DNA of 64,000 nucleotides from Mesorhizobium sp. (GTDB lineage Bacteria > Pseudomonadota > Alphaproteobacteria > Rhizobiales > Rhizobiaceae): positions 62,001-126,000 of the forward strand of contig NZ_SUHQ01000008.1 in assembly GCF_004962245.1 (NCBI RefSeq), given 5' to 3'. Positions 36,391 through 46,600 of this stretch are shown piece after piece (the first letter of the stretch is position 1; each line of letters starts with the position of its first letter). Below the pieces are notes generated by a model. It saw only the letters and a program-made list of their open reading frames with translations. It was not told the origin of the DNA and made no database searches. Made by a program: the position numbers and the translations under genes.

Positions 36391-37536
36391 TCAGCCGGCT
36401 ATCAGCCCGCGTGAGCGCGCAGTCAATCCCACTGCAGCACTGACCGATTCCCGTTCGACCAGCGGGCATTCAAGCTTGGTGATGGGGTAGCGACCCCGAC
36501 CGGGCGGTGACGGGACCTCCAACTGCTCGATCGCCCATTGCCCCATCGCCATATGCGGCAGGATCGAGGTCGTCAAAGGCGGGAACAAATGGCGGGCGAT
36601 CTCCTCGTCGTCATAGCCGACGACCGAAATATCCCTGGGGATATGCAGACCGGCTTCCTTAAGCGCCTCGTAGCAGCCAATCGCGGTGCGGTCGTTCTGG
36701 CAGAAGATGGCGGTCGGGCGGTCCTTGAGCGCCAGAAGCTTGACGGTCGCGGCATAGCCGGCGCTCGCCGACCAGTCGCCCTCGACCACCAGTTCGGGAT
36801 CGAACGGGATGTCGGCCGTCGCCAGCGCCCGGCGGTAGCCCTTCAGCCGGTCCTGCGCCGCCTGCATCCAGGGCTCGCCGGTGATTGTGGCGATGCGGCG
36901 GTGGCCATGGCTGATCAGGTGGCGGGTGGAACTCTGCCCGCCAGCGATTTCGCTCGGCACCACGGCGGGGAAGGCGTAGTCGGCGGTATAGCAATTGAGC
37001 AGGATGACGGGGATATCGAGGCCGTAGAGATAATCGGGCGCGACGATCTCGCGCGTGAAGATGGTCATGTAGATCAGTGCCGAAATGCCCCGCTTGGTCA
37101 GTGCCGCAATGGCGCGCGGCTCCATGACGGAATCCCCCAAAGTCTGCGCGACCAGCACGACGTTGCCGGCATTCCACGAGGCCTGCCGCGCTCCTTCGAT
37201 GGCGACCACCGCCTCGGGGCTGGTTGCCAGTTGATCGACCGCGAAGCCGATCACTCCATCCAGCCCTTCGAACGGGGAAACGCGGCCGCGAAGAGCAGAG
37301 AAGGCGGGGGGCGCATAGCCGAGACCCCGCGCGGCCTCAATCACCCGTTCGCGGGTCTGCTGCGACAGTCTTATGCCCGGCGTATTGTTGAGGACGAACG
37401 AAACAGTCGCCTGCGAGCAGCCGGCGGCCCTGGCGATGTCGGTCATGGTGACGCGACCCTTGGGATTCTTGCCCGATGGCTTTCGGCGCCTGGAGGCTTC
37501 AAGGGCAGGATCGCGCAGATCCGTCGGTTCGCTCAT
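36391..37536 (-). CDS. LacI-family transcriptional regulator
   Basis: 381-aa regulator. The helix-turn-helix is at about residues 30-55 (TMTDIARAAGCSQATVSFVLNNTPGIRLS), with about 29 basic residues in front, followed by the periplasmic-binding-protein-like ligand domain (PTAIFCQNDRTAIGCYEAL, VVGYDDEEIARHLFPPLTTS). It is divergent from the CUT2 ABC transporter and upstream of the ureide hydrolase genes in the same direction, so it is the likely regulator of one or both. Its ligand is probably the transported compound or a product. Confidence 0.9.
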   Translation of the reverse strand: MSEPTDLRDPALEASRRRKPSGKNPKGRVTMTDIARAAGCSQATVSFVLNNTPGIRLSQQTRERVIEAARGLGYAPPAFSALRGRVSPFEGLDGVIGFAVDQLATSPEAVVAIEGARQASWNAGNVVLVAQTLGDSVMEPRAIAALTKRGISALIYMTIFTREIVAPDYLYGLDIPVILLNCYTADYAFPAVVPSEIAGGQSSTRHLISHGHRRIATITGEPWMQAAQDRLKGYRRALATADIPFDPELVVEGDWSASAGYAATVKLLALKDRPTAIFCQNDRTAIGCYEALKEAGLHIPRDISVVGYDDEEIARHLFPPLTTSILPHMAMGQWAIEQLEVPSPPGRGRYPITKLECPLVERESVSAAVGLTARSRGLIAG

Positions 37537-38149
37537 GACTCATGCTTCCCAATCCCGGCCTGTCTAACCAGAGGTCATAAAGACGGCAAGATGACCGGCG
37601 CCGTAGATTTATAAAAATTCGTCTCGATTGATGATTATTATCATCCTTGCCGCCGCGCTGTCATCCGCAAGGCGCAGGCGAACCAGATGCTGCGCGATGC
37701 ACGAAGGCGCAAGGTTTTGCGGAGTCTTATCTTTTCGTTCAGGCATCACCCGTTTCGATCATGAAGCGTCCTCTCGTCTTAAGAGACGCGCGGTTTCGCG
37801 CGAGATTTTCAATCGAAAGCTAATACTATTTACTAATATCCGTAAGCGTTCTAATGTCAATTTGTCATGCCCGGCACGGGATCGAACGGGCCATGACAGG
37901 AAGCAAGCGTGTGGCGCGGTATCGGTGGCTCCGGCCGCAGAGCAACGCTGCGCAATCACGGAAATGTCAGACAAATCCGACTATTTACGAACAGCCAATG
38001 AGTCTCTAGAGTTCAAATCGTGGCTGGAATGGCGCCGTTCTTTCGCTGCCAGCACCCCTTGAGGAGGAGGGCGTCCAAGCCGCAATCGACAATGCCGCAA
38101 TCTAAAATTCAGATCAGCGAGAATGACTGAGTTAACAGGGAGGATGAAC
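37537..38149. other. Long regulatory region between lacI and the ABC operon
   Basis: About 610 bases without a credible gene. Visible structure: a 16-base palindrome GATGAT-TATT-ATCATC at 37630-37645, a strong hairpin TGTCATG.CCCG / CGGGCCATGACA at 37863-37898 with a one-base bulge and 13-base loop, and an A/T-rich stretch around 37810-37860. It is long for a divergent promoter region and could contain an untranslated leader or a small RNA. Confidence 0.5.
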
Positions 38150-39112
38150 ATGAAATCTGCGATACGAAATGCGTCCGTCGCCGTCGCGGCCTTGGCTCTC
38201 GGCCTGTCCATCACGGCGATTGCCGGTGCCCAGGAAAAACCGACGCTGGCCTTTGTCGTCAACGGCGCTTCCGATTTCTGGAAGGCGGCCGAAGCCGGCG
38301 TCAAGAAGGCGCAGGCCGAATTGCCGGACTACAATCTGCAACTCAAATATCCGGAGCAATCGTCGGTCGCCATCCAGCAGCGGCTGATGGACGATCTGGT
38401 GACAGCCGGTGTCAAGGCCATCATGGTTTCGGCCGTCGACCCCAAGACCTCGACCGACGGGCTGAACAAGATCGCCTCGGAGACGGCGCTGTTCACCACC
38501 GACAGCGACGCACCGCAGACCAAGCGTGTCGCCTATATCGGCTCGTCCAACATCGATGCCGGCAAGCAGGCGGCCGAGATCGCCAAGAAGGCGATGCCCG
38601 ACGGCGGCAAATGCCTCGGGTTTGTCGGGTTGCTCGGCGCCGACAATGCCAAGGAGCGCATCGAGGGCATGAAGGAAGGGCTCGCCGGCACCAAGATCGA
38701 GCTGATCGACGTGCGTGGCGACGATATCGACCAGGCCCGCGCCAAGAAGAACGTCGAGGACGCGCTGGTCGCCAGCCCCGACGTGACCTGCATGGTCGGC
38801 TTCTATTCCTACAACACGCCGCGCATCTATGAAGCCCTGCGCGACGCCGGCAAGCTCGGCCAGATCACCGTCGTGGGCTTCGACGACGATCCGATCACAC
38901 TGGGTGGCGTCAAGGAAGGCACCGTCGCCGCTACCGTCGTGCAGCAACCCTTCGAATGGGCCTATCAGGGCATGAAGCTGATGGCCGCCTATCTCAAGGG
39001 CGACAAGTCGGGTGTTCCTGCTGACGGGCTGATCATCGTGCCGACCAAGATCATCGGCAAGGATGACGTCGATGCCTATGCCGCCAATCTGAAGGCGATG
39101 TCCGGCAATTAA
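38150..39112 (+). CDS. CUT2-type ABC transporter substrate-binding protein
   Basis: 320-aa periplasmic binding protein of the ribose/galactose class. The signal peptide covers about residues 1-28 (ending IAGAQEKP). The type I fold follows: LAFVVNGASDFWKAAEAGVKKAQ, IMVSAVDPKTS, VAYIGSSNIDAGKQAAEIAK, TVVGFDDDPITLGGVKEGT. AGGGAGG lies six bases before the ATG at 38150, which makes it better placed than the ATG at 38144. Substrate is unknown: a sugar by family, but the neighbouring ureide hydrolases leave open a nucleoside- or ureide-like ligand. Confidence 0.9.
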   Translation: MKSAIRNASVAVAALALGLSITAIAGAQEKPTLAFVVNGASDFWKAAEAGVKKAQAELPDYNLQLKYPEQSSVAIQQRLMDDLVTAGVKAIMVSAVDPKTSTDGLNKIASETALFTTDSDAPQTKRVAYIGSSNIDAGKQAAEIAKKAMPDGGKCLGFVGLLGADNAKERIEGMKEGLAGTKIELIDVRGDDIDQARAKKNVEDALVASPDVTCMVGFYSYNTPRIYEALRDAGKLGQITVVGFDDDPITLGGVKEGTVAATVVQQPFEWAYQGMKLMAAYLKGDKSGVPADGLIIVPTKIIGKDDVDAYAANLKAMSGN

Positions 39113-39126
39113 GACGATGGCAGTTG

Positions 39127-39156
39127 CGCCGGCTCGAGGTTCGCTTCGGGCCGGCG
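39127..39156 (+). terminator. Hairpin between binding-protein and ATPase genes
   Basis: Inverted repeat CGCCGGC / GCCGGCG with a 16-base loop, 15 bases after the binding-protein stop. No T-run. Probably an mRNA stability or partial-termination hairpin that lowers ATPase and permease expression. Confidence 0.5.
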
Positions 39157-39231
39157 GCTCGCATTGACGAACCCGCCAAGGGTCGTCAGTCTCCAGATGT
39201 GGCTAGAATGGCCCACCGGCTGCTGTCAGGC

Positions 39232-40776
<1,545 letters not shown>

Positions 40777-40856
40777 TTTTTTGCCGCGCGTTCCGGTCGC
40801 AAAACCGCGGAACACTTTTGCGGAACCTGCCTGAGCAGGCATTTGGGGAGAAGACG

Positions 40857-41852
40857 ATGAGCAAGAAAGATCTCGGTCTGCTGATCCTGATCCTTGTGGT
40901 GGGAGCGGTAGTTGCCATCATCAATCCGCGCTTCCTGCTGCCAATCAACCTCGCCAACACGTCGAACCTGATCGGCCTGTTCGGCATCCTGGCGATCGGC
41001 CAGGCCTTCGTCATCATCACCGGCGGCATCGAATTGTCCGTCGGCTCGGTGGTTGCGTTGCTCGGCGTCCTGTTCATCGATTTCATCGCCACGCGCGGCA
41101 TGGCATGGCCGGTTGCGCTGCCGCTGATCCTCGTCCTCGGTGGAATGATCGGGCTGGCGCATGGCTGGCTGATCACGCGGCTCAAATTGCAGCCTTTCGT
41201 GGTGACGCTGTGCGGCCTCTTGATCTATCGCGGCGTGGCACGGTTCTACACAGCCGACGGCACCGCGGGCTTCGCCTTCGGACAGAATTTTCCGGAACTC
41301 GAATTCCTGACCGCGGGGCGATCCTGGGGCGTGCCGAACAGCTTCATCGCGCTGATCGTCATCGCCATGGTGATGTGGGTGGTGCTGCACCGTTCAGTGT
41401 TCGGGCGCTACCTCTACGCCATCGGCAAGAACGAGGAGGCGGCGAAATATTCGGGCATCCGCACCGGCCGCGTCGTCATGGCTGCCTATGTCATCTGCGG
41501 CGTGCTGACGGCGCTGTCGGCGATCTATTTCGCCATGTACACGCGCTCGATCTCGCCGGCGAGCCACGGTCAGTTCTACGAGCTCTATGCCATTGCGGCA
41601 GCGGTGCTCGGCGGCTTCTCGCTGCGCGGCGGCGAAGGCTCGCTGATCGGCGTCATCCTCGGAACGGTGCTGCTGCAGGAACTGCAGAACCTCGTCAACC
41701 TGCTCGGCATCCCCTCCTCGCTCAACTTCGCGGTGATGGGCGGGGTGATCCTGATCGGCGTGCTGGTCGACCAGCAATGGGGCGTGTTCCGGGAGCGGCG
41801 GCGGATGCTGGAAGCTACCCGCAAAGGCACGGCCGGTGCCGCGGCGGAGTAG
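40857..41852 (+). CDS. CUT2-type ABC transporter permease
   Basis: 331-aa membrane protein with about eight to ten helices. The family signature GGIELSVGSVVALLG and the cytoplasmic coupling stretch RYLYAIGKNEEAAKYSGIRTGRV are clear, as is AVLGGFSLRGGEGSLIGVILG. GGGGAG precedes the ATG at 40857. Last gene of the three-gene transporter operon; convergent with phnN, only 13 bases away. Confidence 0.92.
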   Translation: MSKKDLGLLILILVVGAVVAIINPRFLLPINLANTSNLIGLFGILAIGQAFVIITGGIELSVGSVVALLGVLFIDFIATRGMAWPVALPLILVLGGMIGLAHGWLITRLKLQPFVVTLCGLLIYRGVARFYTADGTAGFAFGQNFPELEFLTAGRSWGVPNSFIALIVIAMVMWVVLHRSVFGRYLYAIGKNEEAAKYSGIRTGRVVMAAYVICGVLTALSAIYFAMYTRSISPASHGQFYELYAIAAAVLGGFSLRGGEGSLIGVILGTVLLQELQNLVNLLGIPSSLNFAVMGGVILIGVLVDQQWGVFRERRRMLEATRKGTAGAAAE

Positions 41853-41865
41853 CCGTTACTGCGGC

Positions 41866-42492
41866 TTAAATCAGGCCCGACATGTCGGAAAAGGCCATGG
41901 CCTTGCGAAGCACATCGGCGAAGCGCTCGCCGGCTGCCTCGCGTGGGCCGCTGTTGTCGATCGAGGTGACGCCTGGCCCGGACAACGCCACATTGGCGCT
42001 GCGCGCCAGGCGCGCCAGCACTTCGCCGCGCGACTCGCGGCCGCGCATGGCCAGCCGCTCGGCCAGGATTTCCGGCGAAGCGGTGATCTCGACAACAGCC
42101 AGATTGGCGTAACGCTCGCGTAGAACCGGGATGATGGCGCGGGAGACGTTGGCGATGGCGACGCGGCCATTGGCCACCGACCAGTCGACTTCAGCCGGGA
42201 TGCCGTAGCGCAAGCCATGCGCCTCCCAGGCAATGGCGAAGGCGCCGTCCGCTTCGGCCTCGACAAAGGCCGCATCGGCCAGCGTATCGTGATCCTCGCT
42301 CGTGTCGCTCGGCCGGGTGATGACCCGGCGCACGAAGTCCAGCCGGCTTTCGTCGGCAAACAGGGTGCGGGCATAGCCGATTACAGTGTCCTTGCCGGCG
42401 CCGCTTGGCCCGACGACGGCAACGAACACGCCGTCGCGGATCGGAAACGCCGCGGCCGACAATTCACGCTCGATCGAAGCCGACACCGTCAT
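41866..42492 (-). CDS. phnN: Ribose 1,5-bisphosphate phosphokinase
   Basis: 208-aa P-loop kinase that makes phosphoribosyl pyrophosphate from ribose 1,5-bisphosphate, the last step of C-P lyase phosphonate use. Walker A GPSGAGKDT is at residues 28-36, followed by the guanylate-kinase-like RRVITRPSD and AWEAHGLRYGIP. Its start overlaps the phnM stop (ATGA). Confidence 0.9.
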   Translation of the reverse strand: MTVSASIERELSAAAFPIRDGVFVAVVGPSGAGKDTVIGYARTLFADESRLDFVRRVITRPSDTSEDHDTLADAAFVEAEADGAFAIAWEAHGLRYGIPAEVDWSVANGRVAIANVSRAIIPVLRERYANLAVVEITASPEILAERLAMRGRESRGEVLARLARSANVALSGPGVTSIDNSGPREAAGERFADVLRKAMAFSDMSGLI

Positions 42493-43628
42493 GCGACCCG
42501 GCGCCCCTGCCGCCAGACCGTGCGGACCACCGGGACATGGTCGTCAAGACGGACGCGAACCACATCGGCGCGCCGGCCCTGCTCGATGACGCCGCGATCG
42601 GTGAGGCCGACCGCTTCGGCCGGATTCTTCGAAACCATGGCCACCGCCTGAGGCAGGGAAATGCCGTCGACCACCTCGCCGAGGAAAAAGGCCGACTGGA
42701 TCAGGCTGAAGGGAATGTAGTCGGACGACAAGATGTCGAGCAGGCCGTCGCCGGCGAGCGTGCGGGCCGAGACGTTTCCAGAATGCGAAGCGCCGCGCAT
42801 GACGTTTGGCGCGCCCATGAGGACGCCGAGCCCCGCCTCCTTGGAGGCTCTGGCGGCCTCTTCTGTGGTCGGGAATTCCGCGACGCGGACGCCCTGCTCG
42901 ATCGCCTCGTCGACATGGCCTGTCGTGGCGTCGTCATGGCTGGCCAGCACGATGCCGCGCTCATGGCATGCGGCGGCGATAAAGGTGCGGTTCGGCCCCG
43001 AATTCGCCGCCGACTCCGCCATCCGCTTCTCACAGAACTTCTGGAAATCGGGATCCGACAGCTTCAGCTTGCGCTGGTAGTAATAGGCATAGGTTTCCAG
43101 GTCGACGAACTGACGCTGTCCCGGCGCATGGTCCATCAGCGACGCCAGCTTGATCCTTTCGTCGCCGTCGAAATGGGCGAAGGCGGCGAGGCAATCCGGC
43201 GCCGAAACCTCGCAGCGCAGATGGATGAAATGGTCGGCCCGCAGCCGGTCCTGCTGGACGCTGTCCTCGATCGCGTCGGCCAGCTTGCGCATGTCGGCCG
43301 AGCCCATGTCGGCATCGTCGTCCATACCGACGCGCAAGGCATCGAGCACGGTGGTGATGCCGGCGGTCGCCACCTGCGCGTCGTGAGCGAGCACCGCGGC
43401 GATCGGGTTCCAGCGCACCTTCGGCCGTGGCGCGTAGTGGCCTTCGAGGTGGTCGGTATGGAGCTCGACCAGCCCGGGAATGATGAAATCGCCGCCCATG
43501 TCCTCCCCGGCCTGGCTGGCGCCGGCATCGATCCCGGCGATCAGGCCGTCGCGCAGCACGATCGATCCTTCGACGATCTCGTCGGCAAGCACGATACGGG
43601 CGTTGTTGAGAACGGTCTGGGTGGTCAT
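42489..43628 (-). CDS. phnM: Alpha-D-ribose 1-methylphosphonate 5-triphosphate diphosphatase
   Basis: 379-aa amidohydrolase-superfamily enzyme that removes pyrophosphate from ribose-1-phosphonate 5-triphosphate before C-P cleavage. Signatures: VELHTDHLEGHYAPRPKVRWNP (zinc motif HTDH typical of PhnM), GITTVLDALRVG, LASHDDATTGHV and ILSSDYIPFSL. It is coupled to phnN by a four-base overlap. The C-P lyase core genes phnGHIJKL are not in the window. Confidence 0.93.
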   Translation of the reverse strand: MTTQTVLNNARIVLADEIVEGSIVLRDGLIAGIDAGASQAGEDMGGDFIIPGLVELHTDHLEGHYAPRPKVRWNPIAAVLAHDAQVATAGITTVLDALRVGMDDDADMGSADMRKLADAIEDSVQQDRLRADHFIHLRCEVSAPDCLAAFAHFDGDERIKLASLMDHAPGQRQFVDLETYAYYYQRKLKLSDPDFQKFCEKRMAESAANSGPNRTFIAAACHERGIVLASHDDATTGHVDEAIEQGVRVAEFPTTEEAARASKEAGLGVLMGAPNVMRGASHSGNVSARTLAGDGLLDILSSDYIPFSLIQSAFFLGEVVDGISLPQAVAMVSKNPAEAVGLTDRGVIEQGRRADVVRVRLDDHVPVVRTVWRQGRRVA

Positions 43629-43706
43629 TTCAGGCAGTCCTTGGAGCATTTTGCAGCCAATCGGAATCAATTGGCGTCGCACAATGCGGTTAAAACAAAA
43701 ATCACT

Positions 43707-44414
43707 TCAGGCGGTTTTTCTGGCCGGACGACGTCCGAGCGCGTGATGGGAAAGCACCATGAACGGGGCGCCAGGTTCGGTTTCGACAAACAGGGTCAGC
43801 GCGTCCACCGGCACCGGCCGTTGCAGGACCTCCGCGAACAGGCTGTCGATTGCTAAGCGAAGACGAGGGCTTTCCTGTGGCGAGGCCCGGCCGGACAGCG
43901 TCATATGGAACCGAAAGGTCTCGAAGACATAGGGGTAGCCCCATTGGCACAGATTGCGGAATTCGTCCGGCTTCAGCGAATCGGGGCTGCGCCGCTCGAT
44001 TTCCGCCTCGCTCAGCGGCGCGCGGAAGCGGTCGAAGCCGCGCACGACGTCGTCGGCGAAGCGGTTGAGCGCCGGCAGCGGTGCTTCCGGCACCAGCGCG
44101 AAGAAGCTGTCGATCTGGCTGACGACAAGGCGCGGGATCGTCACCACCGGCGTCGCCTCCGTAAAACTGTCCAGTTCGGCGCGAAGCGAGGCTTCCGTTT
44201 CGTTCGAAGCCAGCCGGAAGGGCGCCTTCAGCGTCGCATGAAAGCCGTAGCGGCGCGCCGAAGCGGTGTGGAAGGCGACTTCCGCCGCCGACAGATCGCC
44301 CACAGCCTCGACCGGCTTTGTAGCAGCGCCGAACGGGTCGCGGCCGAGCCAATTAGCAGCTATCCGCGCCAGTGGTTCGTCCTGCCGGGGGGTGAAATAG
44401 ATAGCGTAGCGCAT
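43707..44414 (-). CDS. DUF1045 phosphonate-associated protein
   Basis: 235-aa protein of the DUF1045 family (2H phosphodiesterase-like fold). It has two H-x-S/T motifs of the 2'-5' RNA-ligase type: FHATLKAPF and FHMTLSG. It also has the conserved start MRYAIYFTPRQDEPL. In C-P lyase regions this family is recurrent and has been proposed to act on cyclic ribose phosphates (the PhnPP-like role), which is not certain here. First gene of the set DUF1045-phnM-phnN. Confidence 0.88.
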   Translation of the reverse strand: MRYAIYFTPRQDEPLARIAANWLGRDPFGAATKPVEAVGDLSAAEVAFHTASARRYGFHATLKAPFRLASNETEASLRAELDSFTEATPVVTIPRLVVSQIDSFFALVPEAPLPALNRFADDVVRGFDRFRAPLSEAEIERRSPDSLKPDEFRNLCQWGYPYVFETFRFHMTLSGRASPQESPRLRLAIDSLFAEVLQRPVPVDALTLFVETEPGAPFMVLSHHALGRRPARKTA

Positions 44415-44568
44415 CGAAGTTCCTCGTCAACCTCGCTGCCATAGGCGATTTGCATGACGAAATGACGAAGCTGATGATCGCTCCTGATAACAAAAGTTGT
44501 TCCGGCGGGTCATTAGCCGGCGATTTTTTCGCCTTGGGCCAGTTTGCCGACCCGGAACAGCCACGCGA

Positions 44569-45381
44569 TCAGCGCTTCATCAGCCATTCGTGCTCGGGCG
44601 CGTTGTGGAATTTCCACGTCCGCTTCGGCCCGGCCATGACATTGAGATAGTAGAGGTCATAACCATGGCAGGCAGCACAGGGATGATAGCCTTTGGGCAC
44701 CAGCACGACATCGCCGTCCTCGATCGCCATCGCCTCGTCCAGCGCGCGGGCGCCATTCATGTCGGCATCGGTGTAGACGCGCTGGAAGGCAAAGCCCTGC
44801 GGCGGATTGAGACGGTGGTAGTAGGTCTCCTCCAGATAGGATTCGACCGGCAGATTGTCCTGGTCATGCTTGTGCGGCGGATAGCTCGACGTGTGGCCGC
44901 CGGGCGTGATGACCTCGACAACCAGCAGTGAGTCGGCCGGCTTGCCCTCCGGCAGGATGTTGGTGACATAGCGCGTGTTGGTGCCCATGCCGCGAACCTC
45001 CTGGCCGAGGTCGTCCGGCCCGATGACGCGGACGGGGAGGCCGCCGCCCAGTCCAGGCGCCGAGCAGATGGCGAGTTCGAGATCGGTGTCGGCGGTCACC
45101 GACCAGTCGGAGCCTTGCGGCACGTACACAGACCACGGCTTGCCCTCGAAAGGCGACATGCGCTCGCCGAGCAGGCCGAGATCCTTGCCGCCGGCTTTCG
45201 CCTTGCCCTTGCCGGTGACGAACACCAGGCAGGCTTCACGATCCGCCGTTTGCCCGGAGGCTGTTTCGCCTGGCCTGAGCCGATGCAGATCGAAACCGAC
45301 ATAAGTCCAGCCGGCGTTTTGCGGTGTCACATGGGCGACGCGGCCATGGCCCTTATCGGCTTTGACGAGCAGTTTCGACAT
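44569..45381 (-). CDS. iolB: 5-deoxy-glucuronate isomerase
   Basis: 270-aa bicupin that converts 5-deoxy-glucuronate to 2-deoxy-5-keto-gluconate in myo-inositol breakdown. Typical sequence includes AGWTYVGFDLHRLRPGE, VEVITPGGHTSSYPPHKHDQD, the metal-site EETYYHRLNPPQGFAFQRVYT, and GYHPCAACHGYDLYYLNVMAGP. Six bases after the DUF3329 gene, last gene of the iolR-C-D-E-B operon. Confidence 0.95.
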   Translation of the reverse strand: MSKLLVKADKGHGRVAHVTPQNAGWTYVGFDLHRLRPGETASGQTADREACLVFVTGKGKAKAGGKDLGLLGERMSPFEGKPWSVYVPQGSDWSVTADTDLELAICSAPGLGGGLPVRVIGPDDLGQEVRGMGTNTRYVTNILPEGKPADSLLVVEVITPGGHTSSYPPHKHDQDNLPVESYLEETYYHRLNPPQGFAFQRVYTDADMNGARALDEAMAIEDGDVVLVPKGYHPCAACHGYDLYYLNVMAGPKRTWKFHNAPEHEWLMKR

Positions 45382-45387
45382 CTGGGA

Positions 45388-45606
45388 TCATTCCTTTGGT
45401 TCGGTGTCGGCCGAAGCCTTGCCCCCGTCGGCCGGCTTGTAGAGGTAGAAGAACTGCCAGACGGCATAGCCAGCGAAGCCGAGCGCGATCGTGCCCCAGA
45501 ACGGCGCGCCGGTGGCAAACTCGACCACGGCCCAGCCCAGGCAGACCGCGACGATGGCAACGCGCCGCCACAGAGGCCGGAAGAACGGATGCTCGGAATC
45601 CTTCAT
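45388..45606 (-). CDS. DUF3329-type small membrane protein
   Basis: 72-aa protein with two membrane helices (about 15-30 and 36-54), starting MKDSEHPFFRPLWRRVAIV. It resembles DUF3329 proteins of rhizobia. Embedded between iolE and iolB with gaps of 30 and 6 bases, so it is co-transcribed with inositol genes, but no role in inositol use is known to me. Confidence 0.75.
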   Translation of the reverse strand: MKDSEHPFFRPLWRRVAIVAVCLGWAVVEFATGAPFWGTIALGFAGYAVWQFFYLYKPADGGKASADTEPKE

Positions 45607-45636
45607 CGGATCAGCCCGTCGCCGGGAATACTGCGT

Positions 45637-46554
45637 TCAAGCATTGGGGAAGCCCTGTGTTTCAACCGTGTAGCCTGCGGCCGTCATCACCCGCATCAAC
45701 TCCTTGTAGCCGACTTGCGCCATCTTGAGCGGGGGATTCTTTCTGGGGTCTTGCTCGGCCTCGACCACGAACCAGCCTTCGTAGCCATAGTGCGCCAGCC
45801 TTTCCACAATGGCGCCAAAATCCAGCGAGCCATCTCCCGGCACCGTGAAGGCGCCGAGCGCCACGGCATCGAGGAAGGATTGCCTCTGGCGGTCGAGTTT
45901 CTCGATCACCCCCATGCGCACGTCCTTCACATGCACATGGTTGATACGCCGGTGATGATTGTCGATGGCGCGCAGCACGTCGCCACCGGCAAAAGCCAGA
46001 TGCCCGGCATCGAGCAGTAAGGGAATGCCCTCGCCCGAGTGGCGCATGAAGGCATCGAGCTCGGGCTCGGTCTCGACGACCGCCGCCATATGATGGTGGT
46101 AGGACAGCGGCATGCCCCGCTCGGCGCACCATTCGCCGAACTGAGTGAGGCGTCCCGCGTAGGCTTTCATCTCATCGTCCGAAAGCCTGGGCTTGGTGGC
46201 GAGCGGCTTCGAGCGGTCGCCCTGGATGGAGCGACCCACCTCGCCATAAACGATACAAGGCGCGTTCACCGCCTTGAACAGATCGATCATCGGCTGGATG
46301 CGATCCTTGTTCTTCGCCAAGTCTTCGTCGACCAGCGTACCGGAGAACCAGCCGCCGCAAAGCGTGACGTCGGCCTCTTTCAGGATCGGCAGCATGATTT
46401 TGGGATCGCTGGGAAAACGGCGGCCCATTTCCATGCCGGTGAAACCCGCCGAGCGCGACTGTGCCAAGCATTCCTCCAGCGACACATCATCGCTGAGCTC
46501 CGCAAGATCGTCGTTCCACCATGCAATGGGGGACATGCCCAGTTTGGCTTTCAA
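45637..46554 (-). CDS. iolE: Myo-inosose-2 dehydratase
   Basis: 305-aa TIM-barrel enzyme that dehydrates scyllo-inosose (2-keto-myo-inositol). Typical stretches: GMSPIAWWNDDL, GFTGMEMGRRFP, LCGGWFSGTLVDED, SYHHHMAAVVETEPELDAFM and LDAGHLAFAGGD. The start is TTG at 46554 with GGAG seven bases upstream; the alternative ATG at 46536 would remove six residues usually present in relatives. 46 bases after iolD. Confidence 0.94.
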   Translation of the reverse strand: MKAKLGMSPIAWWNDDLAELSDDVSLEECLAQSRSAGFTGMEMGRRFPSDPKIMLPILKEADVTLCGGWFSGTLVDEDLAKNKDRIQPMIDLFKAVNAPCIVYGEVGRSIQGDRSKPLATKPRLSDDEMKAYAGRLTQFGEWCAERGMPLSYHHHMAAVVETEPELDAFMRHSGEGIPLLLDAGHLAFAGGDVLRAIDNHHRRINHVHVKDVRMGVIEKLDRQRQSFLDAVALGAFTVPGDGSLDFGAIVERLAHYGYEGWFVVEAEQDPRKNPPLKMAQVGYKELMRVMTAAGYTVETQGFPNA

Positions 46555-46600
46555 GTCGTCACTCCAGTTTCAGGTCTTTAGGCTCAGCTTCAGGGACGGC

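Noticed and set aside
37863..37898. T-arm-like sequence (TTCGATC) suggesting a tRNA fragment
   Set aside because: Only a T-loop-like match within a hairpin; no acceptor or anticodon arm can be built around it.
37628..38062. 144-codon frame in the lacI-ABC gap
   Set aside because: No ribosome-binding site, odd composition and no recognisable domain; the region has regulatory features instead.
40789..40813. GTTCCG...CGGAAC inverted repeat between ATPase and permease genes
   Set aside because: Contains GGAAC/GTTCC like an IolR half-site, but spacing and orientation do not fit the motif; probably chance.
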